Part shown: positions 1 through 9,449 of the stretch, piece after piece | Numbering within the stretch: position 1 is the stretch's first letter | How the letters are laid out: each line of letters begins with the position of its first letter | Assembly: GCF_000243275.1 (NCBI RefSeq) | Contig: NZ_CM001437.1 | Location: 214,312-278,311, forward strand | Direction of reading: 5' to 3' | Length of the DNA: 64,000 nucleotides | DNA from: Myroides odoratus DSM 2801 | Lineage (GTDB): Bacteria; Bacteroidota; Bacteroidia; Flavobacteriales; Flavobacteriaceae | The notes under the pieces: generated by a model | Told to the model about the DNA's origin: nothing | The model's database searches: none | Seen by the model: only the letters and a program-made list of their open reading frames with translations | Program-made: the position numbers and the translations under genes

Positions 1-1
1 T

Positions 2-304
2 ACCTTGTTCTTCCCTATTGTTCAGTTCATTACCTTCAATCAGGTAAGTCCACATTTCATGGAAACACTCGAACAAGCATTGATTCACGATGCTAAAATG
101 AGTGTGGAAGAAGCCCAGAAGAATGCTTCTTTTGACTTATTTTTAAGAAATGGTGTGATGAATAATCTCTCATTTGGTATTATCTTTACTACTATAATTG
201 CTTACTTTTTAAAAACAAAGAATTACGACCAAATAAAGGCCGCTGCACAAAAGCCAGAAATGGTTAAAGTGAAAAAGCAAAAAGGCAAAACAAAACGAAA
301 ATAA
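2..304 (+). CDS. DUF4199-type membrane protein, C-terminal part
   Basis: The reading frame is open to the left edge of the window, so this is the 3' end of a larger gene. The visible 100 residues hold a short hydrophobic stretch at the very start, an amphipathic segment, a transmembrane helix (about residues 55-70) and a strongly basic tail rich in Lys. This fits the last helices of a DUF4199 family inner-membrane protein, a Bacteroidota family without a known function. The TTG at position 5 is unlikely to be the real start. The stop lies 18 bp before kdsA on the same strand, so the two may be co-transcribed. The family assignment is by resemblance only. Confidence 0.55.
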   Translation, partial: TLFFPIVQFITFNQVSPHFMETLEQALIHDAKMSVEEAQKNASFDLFLRNGVMNNLSFGIIFTTIIAYFLKTKNYDQIKAAAQKPEMVKVKKQKGKTKRK

Positions 305-322
305 TTCTAATACAAGAACACT

Positions 323-1141
323 ATGGATATCAGAAATATACCTCAAATAAAAAATACAGAAGCTGATAATTTCTTTTTATTAGCTGGACCATGTGCCATT
401 GAAAGTGAAGAAATGGCTATGCGCATTGCAGAACACATCATAAAAGTTACGGATAAATTACAAATTCCTTACGTATTTAAAGGGTCTTTTAAAAAAGCAA
501 ACCGTTCGAGAATTGATAGTTTCACAGGGATTGGTGATGAAAAAGCATTAAAAATACTAGCAAAAGTTGGAAAAGAATTTGGTGTACCAACTGTTACAGA
601 TATACACGAATCTTCTGATGCCGCTTTAGCAGCTGAATATGTAGATATTTTACAGATTCCTGCTTTCTTAGTTCGCCAAACTGATTTAGTAGTTGCAGCA
701 GCAAATACAGGTAAAGTGGTTAACTTGAAGAAAGGACAATTTATGAGTCCAGAGAGCATGAAACACGCAGTACAGAAAGTATTGGATTGCCACAATGAAA
801 ACGTGATGGTTACGGATCGTGGAACTATGTTCGGCTACCAAGATATGATTGTTGATTACAGAGGAATTCCAGCTATGCAACAATTTGCTTCAACGGTATT
901 GGATATTACCCACTCTTTACAACAACCAAATCAATCGAGTGGTGTAACAGGTGGACGTCCCGATTTAATTGAAACTGTAGCGAAAGCGGGAATCGCAGTG
1001 GGTGTGGATGGAATTTTCTTAGAAACACACTTCAACCCAGCAGAAGCGAAAAGTGATGGTGCGAATATGTTGCACTTGGATTACTTCGAAGACTTGATGA
1101 CTAAATTAGTTGCCATTAGACAAACGGTTCGCCAGTTCTAA
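323..1141 (+). CDS. kdsA: 3-deoxy-D-manno-octulosonate 8-phosphate synthase (KDO8P synthase)
   Basis: Condenses phosphoenolpyruvate with arabinose 5-phosphate to make KDO 8-phosphate, the cytoplasmic first step toward the KDO of the lipopolysaccharide core. The 272-residue protein has the full family signature: the LLAGPCAIES opening near residue 19, YVFKGSFKKANRSR, VTDIHE, the VNLKKGQF loop, the VTDRGTMFGY region and THSLQQPN with the GGRP motif after it. The Cys at residue 24 in AGPCAIES marks the metal-dependent class of this family; the metal-free enterobacterial class has Asn at this place. The gene ends in a strong hairpin and is convergent with the next gene. Identity is very secure; the metal class is inferred from that one residue. 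Confidence 0.96.
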   Translation: MDIRNIPQIKNTEADNFFLLAGPCAIESEEMAMRIAEHIIKVTDKLQIPYVFKGSFKKANRSRIDSFTGIGDEKALKILAKVGKEFGVPTVTDIHESSDAALAAEYVDILQIPAFLVRQTDLVVAAANTGKVVNLKKGQFMSPESMKHAVQKVLDCHNENVMVTDRGTMFGYQDMIVDYRGIPAMQQFASTVLDITHSLQQPNQSSGVTGGRPDLIETVAKAGIAVGVDGIFLETHFNPAEAKSDGANMLHLDYFEDLMTKLVAIRQTVRQF

Positions 1142-1153
1142 GGTTTATCATAT

Positions 1154-1189
1154 AAAAAGAGGATGCCAAAAAGCATCCTCTTTTTTTTT
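1154..1189. terminator. Bidirectional terminator between kdsA and the repeat protein
   Basis: A perfect 8-bp stem GAGGATGC/GCATCCTC with a 6-base loop is followed by nine T on the + strand and preceded by five A. It lies between two convergent genes and can serve both; it reaches into the last codons of the - strand gene. Confidence 0.85.
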
Positions 1190-3641
1190 AGGGTATTTCT
1201 ATTTCATTTATTCGCGCATAATCTACAATTCGCTGATACTGCGTTGCATCTTGAAATTTAGGATGCTCTTTATAATAGTATAAGAGGCGCTCTACGGCAT
1301 AAAAATAGCTTGAATGTTCTATTGCGTACTCATAGTGCTCAACCGCCTTCTTTTCGCTTTGTTTGACGCCATACCCATGATCGTATAAAATCCCGTAATA
1401 AATGTGAATATACGGCTGGTATTTGTTGCGCTTCAAGTATTTTAATACTTGATCAAAATCACTTCTCTGATAGTAAATCTCGATCAGATTTTGGGCATAA
1501 CTTCCATAATATTTTTCCGATAACACATAATAAGACACGGCTTTATCATAATCTTGTACCACGTGTTGTCCATAGAAATACAAGTCGCCTAAATTGTTAT
1601 TGGCCCAAACACATCCCAATTCAACGGCTTTCTCGTACGCTTGAATCATCGCTTCAAAATCATACGCATATCCAATGCCATTTTGATACAAATACCCGAT
1701 GGTATTCCACGCATCGGCATAGTCTTGTTCCGCAGCTTCTTCTAAATAAGCAATTCCTTTCGATATCGCTGTCCATGCATTTTCATCGGTATAAATCACG
1801 CCCAACTCATACAACATACGCGGATCTTTGCGCTCCGCTCCGATGGTAAAATACTTGATAGCTGAAGTCCAATCCTCCTCATCTCTGGCGGCAATTCCGC
1901 GTCGATATAACGTATCTACATCAAAATACGCCTCATACTGATCGCCCATTCGCTGCGTCCAAGCTTCGTAAAACGAAGTAAAAAAAGCTAAATCTTTACC
2001 GCGCAAGTTATAGCGTTGTTCGTATAATTGCCCCATTTGCTCGTTGCTAATCTCTTGGCGATTTCCTTCAAGATCCAGATTATACATTGTCGTTCCTTGA
2101 AACAAGCACAAGCACTGTGTATGATAATCAATGGGTTCGCATAGATACGTATACAATTCACTTAAGGTATGTCTCTGATAATCAAAATAACGCATTCCCT
2201 GTTTTTGGGTCACTTGCAGCAACAACTGGTTTACATGTTCTATTTTTAGATTATCCTGTTGGGGTTCAATTAGCCAACGCTGGGATGCGGTATGATAAAA
2301 TCCGTACCCCTCTTCCGTTTGAATCACATAGGCATCGTGCATGTAATTACACAAATAATTCGCATGAATTTTAGCAATTACCTCATTGGTTAGTATGTTC
2401 TTTTGTTCTTGGCAATCAAATAGCTTCCATTGCTTCTCTACTTTATAGGCAAAAGAAGTGTATGCTGGAAATAGCATGAGTTGGTCAATATCCGTCAGTA
2501 TGGTTTCCCCCATGGGATTGATTACACTATTCTTTTTTTGATACTTATTCGGTTTAATCCAATAGTACCCCAAAGGCAATTCTTCCAATACATCTTCGGG
2601 ATAGTCTCCAAGGTATTGTCCCGTTACAGTATAGTATTTTCGTTTTGACGTTTGGGGTTGTTTTGCAAAAAACTTAATGGGATAGTCGAGTTCAAATGCC
2701 GTTGCACTTGTTTCTTCAATGATGCGCTTTCCTGTGTAATCGAGTAATTGATACTGTCCATCTTGTACAACATTGTAATAAGGGCCATACAACTGCTCTA
2801 CTTCTTCATATTCGGGTGGAATCCCCCACTGATGTGTAGCAAGATGAAGAAGTCCTGTTTTTCCGCTTACACAAACAATTCCCACTTTGGTTTGATCAAC
2901 TAGATACCCATCAAAAGCATCCTCATATTCCAGCGGTACTAGCAATTTACCTCGATCATTGATATAGCCGAATTTACCTGCCTTTTCTACTACGGCTATA
3001 TAAGCCTCACTAAATGCGTAAATGACATCGTATATTGCAGGAGCGATAATTACTCCATTTTTGTCTTTTAACCCCTGTAATTCACCTTCCTGAAAGACAA
3101 CACTACGCGTTTGTTTTACGCTACTTTCTTCCCAATATCCCAAGCCATACTGTACCCAATCGTGTTCTAAAGCTTCCAGAAAGGAAGTATAGCCTGAGGT
3201 GCGAATTAAATCATCTAATACACGTAAGTCTTTTGTCTCTATGGCTTTTTGATACAACGTCCATTTTTGTTGGATTTCTTCTACCCACTGTTTGGCCTGT
3301 TCTTTCGGTTTCTCTTCGTTCATGGTATACACATCACTTGCATCCATATAAAACGCATCATAAGGCAAATCAGACAAAAATTCAAACATAACCGTGACAG
3401 CTTCTGTAAATGTTTGTTTATTTTGCAGTTGATAAGTTTCAGTCAACAAATCATAGAAATTAGCCAATCGATTAAGCCCTTCTTCTTTATCAAAATACAA
3501 TGCCTTTCCTTTCGCTCGTACATTTGCTGATAAAAGGGGCAACAATAGATCTGGAATTACATAATTCCATTCTCCTAAATTCCCTTCAACTACTTGATGG
3601 GTTTCACTGTCTATATTGTAGAGGTAAATGCGATGTGCCAT
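1188..3641 (-). CDS. WG-repeat and Sel1-like (TPR) repeat protein
   Basis: A large cytoplasmic-looking protein (817 residues from the ATG at 3641) with no signal peptide. The N-terminal 190 residues are not recognised. Residues about 190-330 hold WG-type repeats: units with a KFGYINDRGK or TGLLHL core followed by a P-P-EYE/IYD turn. The last 220 residues carry Sel1-like repeats (A-D-A-W-N-T-I-G-Y-L-Y-Q-N-G-I-G-Y pattern, repeated as NNLGDLYFYGQHV and YGILYDHGYGV). Both repeat types build protein-protein interaction scaffolds; no catalytic motif is visible. The MAHRIYLYN start is preferred over an ATG 14 codons upstream because the extra stretch (MRHRFALFLTENKA) looks non-coding. Role unknown. 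Confidence 0.75.
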   Translation of the reverse strand: MAHRIYLYNIDSETHQVVEGNLGEWNYVIPDLLLPLLSANVRAKGKALYFDKEEGLNRLANFYDLLTETYQLQNKQTFTEAVTVMFEFLSDLPYDAFYMDASDVYTMNEEKPKEQAKQWVEEIQQKWTLYQKAIETKDLRVLDDLIRTSGYTSFLEALEHDWVQYGLGYWEESSVKQTRSVVFQEGELQGLKDKNGVIIAPAIYDVIYAFSEAYIAVVEKAGKFGYINDRGKLLVPLEYEDAFDGYLVDQTKVGIVCVSGKTGLLHLATHQWGIPPEYEEVEQLYGPYYNVVQDGQYQLLDYTGKRIIEETSATAFELDYPIKFFAKQPQTSKRKYYTVTGQYLGDYPEDVLEELPLGYYWIKPNKYQKKNSVINPMGETILTDIDQLMLFPAYTSFAYKVEKQWKLFDCQEQKNILTNEVIAKIHANYLCNYMHDAYVIQTEEGYGFYHTASQRWLIEPQQDNLKIEHVNQLLLQVTQKQGMRYFDYQRHTLSELYTYLCEPIDYHTQCLCLFQGTTMYNLDLEGNRQEISNEQMGQLYEQRYNLRGKDLAFFTSFYEAWTQRMGDQYEAYFDVDTLYRRGIAARDEEDWTSAIKYFTIGAERKDPRMLYELGVIYTDENAWTAISKGIAYLEEAAEQDYADAWNTIGYLYQNGIGYAYDFEAMIQAYEKAVELGCVWANNNLGDLYFYGQHVVQDYDKAVSYYVLSEKYYGSYAQNLIEIYYQRSDFDQVLKYLKRNKYQPYIHIYYGILYDHGYGVKQSEKKAVEHYEYAIEHSSYFYAVERLLYYYKEHPKFQDATQYQRIVDYARINEIEIP

Positions 3642-3743
3642 AGCTTTATTTTCAGTCAAAAATAAAGCGAACCTATGTCGCAAAAAACAACTGGAGCATA
3701 AAAAATAAAAAAATCACTAGAATTAGGTAGATTCCCTTAACTC

Positions 3744-4316
3744 TTATTTCAATTTGATTTCCTTAATCAGCGCATTCATTGGAATTACTTTTACTTCTTC
3801 TTGCTGCAACAAAAAGATATAATCCGTTGTTTTGCCGATTAAAATTCCTTGTATTTGTGTATTGTCTGCATACGTTATAGCAATGGGATTTTCTTGTACA
3901 ACTGCGCGTTTATTGCGCTTTGCATAAACATCTGCTCCTAAAAACATATACAAAACAAAAAGAAGTAATCCTAAACTATACTTTTGACTCGTATACCATT
4001 TGGTTTGATCCATATTAAACATCATTTTCGCATAGGAAGCGGGATGTTTTTTACGCCAAAAAAGATCGAGTTGATAAATCAAGATTGTCAGGAGAATCGT
4101 TCCAAGTGTAAACAAGGTAATGGTAAAATCGCCAAAAGGGGCAATTAAAAAATCAAACAAACCTGCATAATCGAAAATATTTACATCGAATAAGATAAAC
4201 TTCTTGTAGTTGAAAAGCATTCCAATAGCGACAGCAACTAGATAGGCAATCGCTAAAAGCGTTTGTACATCTTTAAATAAACGCTTGAAAATGGTATTTG
4301 AAAATTGATTGTCCAT
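3744..4316 (-). CDS. Hypothetical inner-membrane protein
   Basis: Not recognised as a named family. From the ATG at 4316 (MDNQFSN) the protein has 190 residues with three predicted transmembrane helices: around residues 20-38 (LLAIAYLVAVAIGMLF), 60-85 (ITLFTLGTILLTILIYQL) and 115-132 (SLGLLLFVLYMFLGADV). After the last helix comes a roughly 55-residue tail with a beta-rich pattern (IAITYADNTQIQGILIGKTTDYIFLL), like a small SH3-like sensor domain, probably on one face of the membrane. It is a single gene on the - strand, 100 bp from its upstream repeat-protein neighbour in map order and not clearly in an operon. Confidence 0.6.
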   Translation of the reverse strand: MDNQFSNTIFKRLFKDVQTLLAIAYLVAVAIGMLFNYKKFILFDVNIFDYAGLFDFLIAPFGDFTITLFTLGTILLTILIYQLDLFWRKKHPASYAKMMFNMDQTKWYTSQKYSLGLLLFVLYMFLGADVYAKRNKRAVVQENPIAITYADNTQIQGILIGKTTDYIFLLQQEEVKVIPMNALIKEIKLK

Positions 4317-4419
4317 AAGATAAAGTAGCAAAGAAAGAAGTTAATATCCGCTGATTTTAGTTGCTAATTTAAATAAAAAACGACACCCTTTAACATTTCA
4401 TTTAGATAAAATAGGAGCA

Positions 4420-4460
4420 AAAAAAACGAGCGAGTACTATTATGTACCCACTCGTTTTTA
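4420..4460. terminator. Terminator downstream of the siderophore transport operon
   Basis: A 12-bp stem with two mismatches (ACGAGCGAGTAC pairs with GTACCCACTCGT, loop TATTAT) is flanked by A6 on one side and T5 on the other. In the - direction it ends the transporter operon, 28 bp beyond its last stop. Confidence 0.75.
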
Positions 4461-4487
4461 CTTGTTTGAAATTAACAACAACTTTAC

Positions 4488-5426
4488 TTATTTCGTCACA
4501 GCATTTTCTACTTCGTCAATCATCATTTTGATTGATTTTAGTCCTCCACCTGATAAATACCATGTTTCAGGGTTTAAGAAAATGATTTTATCATTTTTAT
4601 ATGCATTCGTTTGTTGTACGAGTGCATTTGCAAATTCTTCTTTACTTAAGGTAGCTCTTTTAATTGCTGCACCACGGTCAATCACAAAGATATAATCTGG
4701 GTTTAATTCTTTGATTAATTCATTAGAAATCACTTGACCATGCGTTGCAACTTCGATGTTTTCATCTGCTGGTTTTAGACCAAAAACATCATGGATAATA
4801 CCAAAACGAGATCCTTTTCCGTATGAACTCATACGACCTTCGTTTGCTAAAACGATTAATCCTTTTTTATCTGAATTCTCCGTGATACTCTTAATCTTAG
4901 CAATACGCGCATCGATGTCTTTCAATTCTTGTTCTACTTGTTCTTCTTTTCCAAACAATTTACCGATAATGCGTTGATTGTTTTTGAATGAATTCATATA
5001 ATCTTTAGCATCTACATCAAGATTGATGGTTGGTGCAATTTTTTTGAACTCATCATACATTGCTGCTGTACGACCTGCAATAATGATTAATTCTGTATCT
5101 GCTGCGTTTACTTTTTCTGCATTAGGTTCTTTAATTCCCCCAACATTATCATATTCCGCTGCGCTGTATTTCTCTAAATAAACTGGTAGATTTGATCCTG
5201 GCACTCCTTTCACTGGAATTCCCAATTCATCAAACGTATCTAAAATACCGTAGCTCAATACTACAGGATTTTTAGGGTTTACTTTTACCTCAGAAGTACC
5301 CGATAGGTGATCCACGGTAAGTACTGCTGTTTCAGTAGCTGAACTTTGTTCTTCATTTTTTGTTTCTTTACAAGAAACAAATAAAAAAACGGATGCTGCT
5401 AAGCAGCTAATCATAAATTTACTCAT
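4488..5426 (-). CDS. Ferric-siderophore ABC transporter, substrate-binding lipoprotein
   Basis: Binds an iron-loaded siderophore in the periplasm and hands it to the permease pair encoded upstream. The 312-residue protein has a lipoprotein signal ending LFVSC (Cys19), a linker rich in Glu/Ser, then a class III (helical backbone) binding fold. It resembles the FatB/CeuE/YclQ branch, which binds catecholate or mixed catecholate-citrate ligands: the VGGIKEPNAEKV block, IIIAGR, a NEGRMSSYGKGSRFG segment, VATHGQ, DYIFVIDRG and ETWYLSGGG. In CeuE-type proteins the Arg, His and Tyr at these places hold the ferric complex, and all are present here. It is the last gene of a four-gene - strand operon, 17 bp after the ATPase. 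The ligand cannot be told from sequence. Confidence 0.9.
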   Translation of the reverse strand: MSKFMISCLAASVFLFVSCKETKNEEQSSATETAVLTVDHLSGTSEVKVNPKNPVVLSYGILDTFDELGIPVKGVPGSNLPVYLEKYSAAEYDNVGGIKEPNAEKVNAADTELIIIAGRTAAMYDEFKKIAPTINLDVDAKDYMNSFKNNQRIIGKLFGKEEQVEQELKDIDARIAKIKSITENSDKKGLIVLANEGRMSSYGKGSRFGIIHDVFGLKPADENIEVATHGQVISNELIKELNPDYIFVIDRGAAIKRATLSKEEFANALVQQTNAYKNDKIIFLNPETWYLSGGGLKSIKMMIDEVENAVTK

Positions 5427-5443
5427 AACGATGTTTTTATAAA

Positions 5444-6202
5444 TTATTTAAAATAGACACAAATTTTGTGGTCTCCGTTGTCGATAATTTTCATATCGAT
5501 ATCAAAGACATCTTTCATTTTTTCTTCTGTAATCACTTCGTTGGTTGGTCCGAAATACAGAATTTGATGGTTTTTTACAGCAGCGATGTAATCTGCATAC
5601 GCTGCAGCATAATTGATATCGTGCACAACAATAACAATGGTTTTTTGGTATTTATCTGCCAATTCACGCAGGGTTTTCATAATTTCGACCGAGTGTTTCA
5701 TGTCTAAATTATTCAACGGTTCATCCAATAAGATATACTCCGTGTCTTGCGCCAATACCATAGCGAGAAAAGCACGTTGACGCTGTCCTCCACTCAATTC
5801 ATCAATAAATTGATTCTCAATATCTTTCAATCCCATGAAAGCAATACTTTCCTCAATCTTCTGATGATCTTCTTTTTTGAGTCTTCCCTTAGAATGCGGA
5901 AAACGACCAAAAGAAACTAACTCTTTTACTGTCAATCGAATATTCGGGCTATTACTTTGTTTTAAGATCGCTAAACGCTTAGCGAAATCTTCATTTGTAT
6001 AGCTTAATACTTCTTTATTCAACAAATTGATTTCTCCTTTATCTCGGGAAACTAAACGACTAATGATTGATAGAAGCGTACTTTTTCCCGTACCGTTTCC
6101 GCCAATAAAACAGGAAATCTTTCCTTTGGGGAAACTTACACATACCTGATTTAAAATCAGTTTCTCACCATATGATTTTGATACTTGATTGACTTGAATC
6201 AT
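5444..6202 (-). CDS. Ferric-siderophore ABC transporter, ATP-binding protein
   Basis: Drives siderophore import by ATP hydrolysis at the inner face of the membrane. At 252 residues it has every ABC element: Walker A GGNGTGKST near residue 35, the LSGGQRQRA signature near residue 138, Walker B YILLDEP, and the switch His in IVVHD. It groups by feel with FatE/CeuD/YclP rather than BtuD or FhuC. The ATG overlaps the stop of the upstream permease gene by 4 bp, which implies translational coupling. No unusual residues. Confidence 0.93.
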   Translation of the reverse strand: MIQVNQVSKSYGEKLILNQVCVSFPKGKISCFIGGNGTGKSTLLSIISRLVSRDKGEINLLNKEVLSYTNEDFAKRLAILKQSNSPNIRLTVKELVSFGRFPHSKGRLKKEDHQKIEESIAFMGLKDIENQFIDELSGGQRQRAFLAMVLAQDTEYILLDEPLNNLDMKHSVEIMKTLRELADKYQKTIVIVVHDINYAAAYADYIAAVKNHQILYFGPTNEVITEEKMKDVFDIDMKIIDNGDHKICVYFK

Positions 6203-7146
6203 ACTTTATTACTTTTTAACAGCAAGTAAATAAAATACACCCCTCCTACGAAGTTGATAATGATACTTACTGTTGTTGTCATATTAAATAAATGCTCTAC
6301 CAGATACTGCGCCCCAATAACGGTTACGGAGGTCAGTAAACAACAGGTAAAGACGATTAAAGCGTGGTTGTTTTTCTTCACCAATTCGTAGGTTAAGTTG
6401 GCAACCAATAAACCTAAAAATGTAATCGGTCCTACTAACGCTGTGGAAACAGCCACCATAATAGAGATAAAGATTAGATTGGATCGCACTACTTTGTGGT
6501 AATTCACACCAAGACTAATGGCGTGATCACGACCTAAACTAATTACATCTAACTGTTTGAAATAACGGATTCCATATAACATTGTTGCCACTAAAATCAC
6601 AGCAGCAATACTTAAAATTTTCAAATTAATGCGCTCAAATGAAGCAAACATGGCATTTTGAATAATACTAAACTCATTAGGATCAATTAGCAACATAATA
6701 AATGAAGCCCCACTCTTAAATAGCGTCCCGATTAAAAGTCCGACTAAAAGCAAGGTATACAATCCCTTACTTTCTCTCTTAAAGACAGCGAAATACATGA
6801 CCATGGCAAACACCATCATCAAGACGACAGACAAGGCAAAATTCCACTCCGATCCTAGTACTTGAAATGTGCGATCTCCGTACCATAAAACAATCAGCGA
6901 CTGCAACAGCAAGAAAAAAGAATCGAACCCCATGATAGATGGAGTTAAAATTCGATTGGCTGTAATCGTTTGAAAAATGACAGAGGAATAACCAATAGCA
7001 AAAGATACCAACAACATCGCCAATACTTTAAATCCTCTTCGAGGCAAGACGTAATCTAGCTTCGTTCCTGTAAACGTGAACATATAAATAGCGATGCTGA
7101 TTAGTAGCGAAACGAGTAATATCGTGATTAACTTATTTTTAGGCAT
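6199..7146 (-). CDS. Ferric-siderophore ABC transporter, permease (FecCD family, second)
   Basis: One of two inner-membrane subunits that form the translocation path. The 315 residues hold about nine hydrophobic helices. The conserved FecCD stretch G-R-D-H-A-I-S-L-G-V (around residue 205) and the coupling segment GPITFLGLLVANLTYELVK near residue 245, which contacts the ATPase, are present. It corresponds to FatC/YclO. The start overlaps the first permease gene by 8 bp and the end overlaps the ATPase gene by 4 bp, so three genes are tightly packed. Confidence 0.9.
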   Translation of the reverse strand: MPKNKLITILLVSLLISIAIYMFTFTGTKLDYVLPRRGFKVLAMLLVSFAIGYSSVIFQTITANRILTPSIMGFDSFFLLLQSLIVLWYGDRTFQVLGSEWNFALSVVLMMVFAMVMYFAVFKRESKGLYTLLLVGLLIGTLFKSGASFIMLLIDPNEFSIIQNAMFASFERINLKILSIAAVILVATMLYGIRYFKQLDVISLGRDHAISLGVNYHKVVRSNLIFISIMVAVSTALVGPITFLGLLVANLTYELVKKNNHALIVFTCCLLTSVTVIGAQYLVEHLFNMTTTVSIIINFVGGVYFIYLLLKSNKV

Positions 7147-8089
7147 GTTTTGTCTTTTTTAAGATTAGATATAAAAACACCACTCCCCCAACAATACTAA
7201 CCGTCAGCCCAATAGGCACCTCATACGGGGCAATGATCATGCGGCTAAGTAAATCACAAACTAACAAAAAGATAGCACCGACCAAAGCCGTATAACTAAT
7301 CGTTTTGCGGAGGTTATCACCAAAAATCAAACTGACAATGTTGGGAACAATCAAGCCTAAAAAAGGAATTACTCCTGCCGTCAGTACAACTACAGTTGAA
7401 GTAATAGAGACGAACACCAAACCTAAATACATGATGCGTTTGGGATTTAGCCCTAAACTTGTTGCAGCATCTTCTCCTAACCCAACAATAGTGAACTTAT
7501 TGGCGTAGAGGTAACATAAAATAACCACCAATACACCGAGATATAGAATTTCGTAATTCCCTTTTAAGATAGACGAGAAATCTCCCATCATCCAACCGTC
7601 CATATTCTGAACGAGATTATAACGGAAAGCGAAAAAAGTAGCAATCGCGCTAAGGATATTTCCGAATACAATTCCTATTAAAGGAATAAAAATTACATTT
7701 TGCACTTTGATTTTACTAGCTAAACGCAGAAAAACAATACTAGCTGCTAGAGCGATGGTAAAAGACAATACCGTTTTAAACACAATCCCTCCATTGGGAA
7801 AGAGAATCATACTAAATAAAATCCCCATTTTACAAGCATCTAATGTACCCATTGTGGTTGGAGAGACAAATTTGTTCAAGGAAATTTGTTGTACAATTAA
7901 ACCGGAGATACTCATTCCTACACCCGCAATCAACACCGCAATGGTTCGAGGTATACGACTAACAACAATAACCAGCAATTCATCTTTCGACAATTGGTGT
8001 AAATCAAAAATCGAAATATCTTTTACGCCCACGAAAATGGATAAAAAAGAGAGTACTATCAGTATAAGAACTAAGGTAATTCTTATCAT
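7139..8089 (-). CDS. Ferric-siderophore ABC transporter, permease (FecCD family, first)
   Basis: First gene of the transporter operon; partner of the second permease. The 316-residue polytopic protein has the family pattern VVSRIPRTIAVLIAGVGMSISG at the start (after a leading helix), GLGEDAATSLGLNPKR near residue 205 and the GVIPFLGLIVPNIVS coupling region near residue 240. It corresponds to FatD/YclN. The gene has a recognisable promoter upstream (see 8103-8138). No TonB receptor or siderophore synthesis gene is adjacent, so the outer-membrane partner must lie elsewhere. Confidence 0.9.
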   Translation of the reverse strand: MIRITLVLILIVLSFLSIFVGVKDISIFDLHQLSKDELLVIVVSRIPRTIAVLIAGVGMSISGLIVQQISLNKFVSPTTMGTLDACKMGILFSMILFPNGGIVFKTVLSFTIALAASIVFLRLASKIKVQNVIFIPLIGIVFGNILSAIATFFAFRYNLVQNMDGWMMGDFSSILKGNYEILYLGVLVVILCYLYANKFTIVGLGEDAATSLGLNPKRIMYLGLVFVSITSTVVVLTAGVIPFLGLIVPNIVSLIFGDNLRKTISYTALVGAIFLLVCDLLSRMIIAPYEVPIGLTVSIVGGVVFLYLILKKTKHA

Positions 8090-8102
8090 AAAAAAGCGTT
8101 AT

Positions 8103-8138
8103 TTTTATTTAGAATAAAATTAAATAAGAGCAAATATA
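8103..8138 (-). promoter_or_regulatory. Promoter and possible operator of the siderophore transport operon
   Basis: On the - strand a perfect Bacteroidota -7 box TATATTTG (8131-8138) stands 41 bp before the ATG. Just downstream, over the likely transcription start, lies a perfect 7-3-7 dyad TTTTATT-TAG-AATAAAA (8103-8119). Its place suits an iron repressor such as Fur, but the sequence is AT-only and could be chance; that reading is inference. The rest of the stretch to 8464 shows only a small hairpin, TCTGTA-TTAC-TACAGA at 8384-8399, and no gene. Confidence 0.4.
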
Positions 8139-8464
8139 TAAAACTTGAAGGAGTTGAAAAAACTATTCTCGGTTTGTTTTCTTTAAATAGCCCTTTCTCA
8201 ATTCTCATATTTTCAACAGCTTTCCTCAAAAATCAGAAAGCCTTAGTAATTCGAAGTAAATGCATATAAAACCTAACTATTCGAACACATTTGATTTGAA
8301 TACCGTAATTTATATAAAATTTACTTTTTACTTGGACTAGCACTTACAACTCTAGGCTTCTTTTGCCCATCGTTGAACTATTTTCTGTATTACTACAGAT
8401 GGCCAAAAATTAACACTGTCTTATCTTAAAAAAATAACATACATTAGCATAAAATCAAAAAAAT

Positions 8465-9349
8465 ATGAACAACACCTTAAAATTAACTGCAATTTCCAGC
8501 TTATTATTTCTATTTATCAGCTGTACTTCTGATGACAACCAAAAGGAAGAACCAACAGGCAAAAAAAATTATCTACTAACAAGAGTCAATTATACTGCCT
8601 ACCCATCCGCCCCTATTCAAACTGGTGATTTCACTTTAAACTACACTCCGGAATATCGCGAGCCTGAATTTGTAGCGTTATTTGACTTGACCTATGATAA
8701 CGACAAGCAAGTAAAAGAACTACTTCTAAAAAAAGACATGTACGAAAATGGCCTACTTGTTGCTCGTCATTCTTATACGCTTAAACCTAAATACAACACT
8801 TTTCAACAGATGGAGACGTTAACGGTTAGTTCAGAGGCACACACAACGAGTGAATATTCGTTTTCTTATGAAAATGAGCTAGTAAAAAACTTACAAGTCC
8901 TAGATAATGCTCGTATTTCATATAATCAACACTTGGTGTACAACAACTTAAAGCAATTTACTCAGGCATCCGTTCAAACAATAGAAAATGAACCTCGAAC
9001 AATGGAGTTAGCCTATACCTACAACTCAGCCAATCAATTAATAAATCTCACAGATGGAAACAATGAGATTGACTTTAGCTATGATACAGGTAAAAATCCG
9101 TTTGACGCTTTACCATTTGATTTAACCACTCTCATTTTAGACAATATTTACTTTGTTCCTCTTACCTATAAATTTGCAAACACTTTAGCAAGTTATACCC
9201 TTTCAACAGAAGAATCTCCCTTCATATTTGAACATACATATAATGAGGATAACTATATTACACATACTAAAATATATCGAGGTTCCAAAGTAAGAGACAA
9301 GCACTATATGTTAATTGTTTACCAGTACGAAGTCACAAAACAAGACTAA
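8465..9349 (+). CDS. Hypothetical lipoprotein with YD-like repeats
   Basis: Function unknown. The 294-residue protein opens with a lipoprotein signal peptide ending LFISC (Cys20) followed by TSDDNQ, a Ser/Asp-rich tail of the kind that marks surface-exposed lipoproteins in flavobacteria. The rest is beta-rich and repeats aromatic motifs such as YDNDKQVKEL, YTYNSANQLINLTDG and FSYDTGKN, reminiscent of the YD/RHS-type repeats seen in many Bacteroidota cell-surface proteins, but without an RHS core. It is transcribed alone, between the divergent transporter operon and a strong terminator. Confidence 0.7.
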   Translation: MNNTLKLTAISSLLFLFISCTSDDNQKEEPTGKKNYLLTRVNYTAYPSAPIQTGDFTLNYTPEYREPEFVALFDLTYDNDKQVKELLLKKDMYENGLLVARHSYTLKPKYNTFQQMETLTVSSEAHTTSEYSFSYENELVKNLQVLDNARISYNQHLVYNNLKQFTQASVQTIENEPRTMELAYTYNSANQLINLTDGNNEIDFSYDTGKNPFDALPFDLTTLILDNIYFVPLTYKFANTLASYTLSTEESPFIFEHTYNEDNYITHTKIYRGSKVRDKHYMLIVYQYEVTKQD

Positions 9350-9362
9350 ATAAACAACAAAT

Positions 9363-9389
9363 AGCCCAAGACGAACTTGGGCTTTTTTT
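9363..9389 (+). terminator. Terminator after the YD-like lipoprotein gene
   Basis: Perfect 8-bp stem AGCCCAAG/CTTGGGCT, loop ACGAA, followed by six more T; starts 13 bp after the stop. Confidence 0.9.
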
Positions 9390-9449
9390 ATATTCTTTAA
9401 AGTTTTAATTCTATTTGTATAAAAATACAAAGCACTCTATATTTTCCTT

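Noticed and set aside
7707-8117. 136-codon frame opposite the first permease gene
   Set aside because: Antisense shadow of a conserved permease gene.
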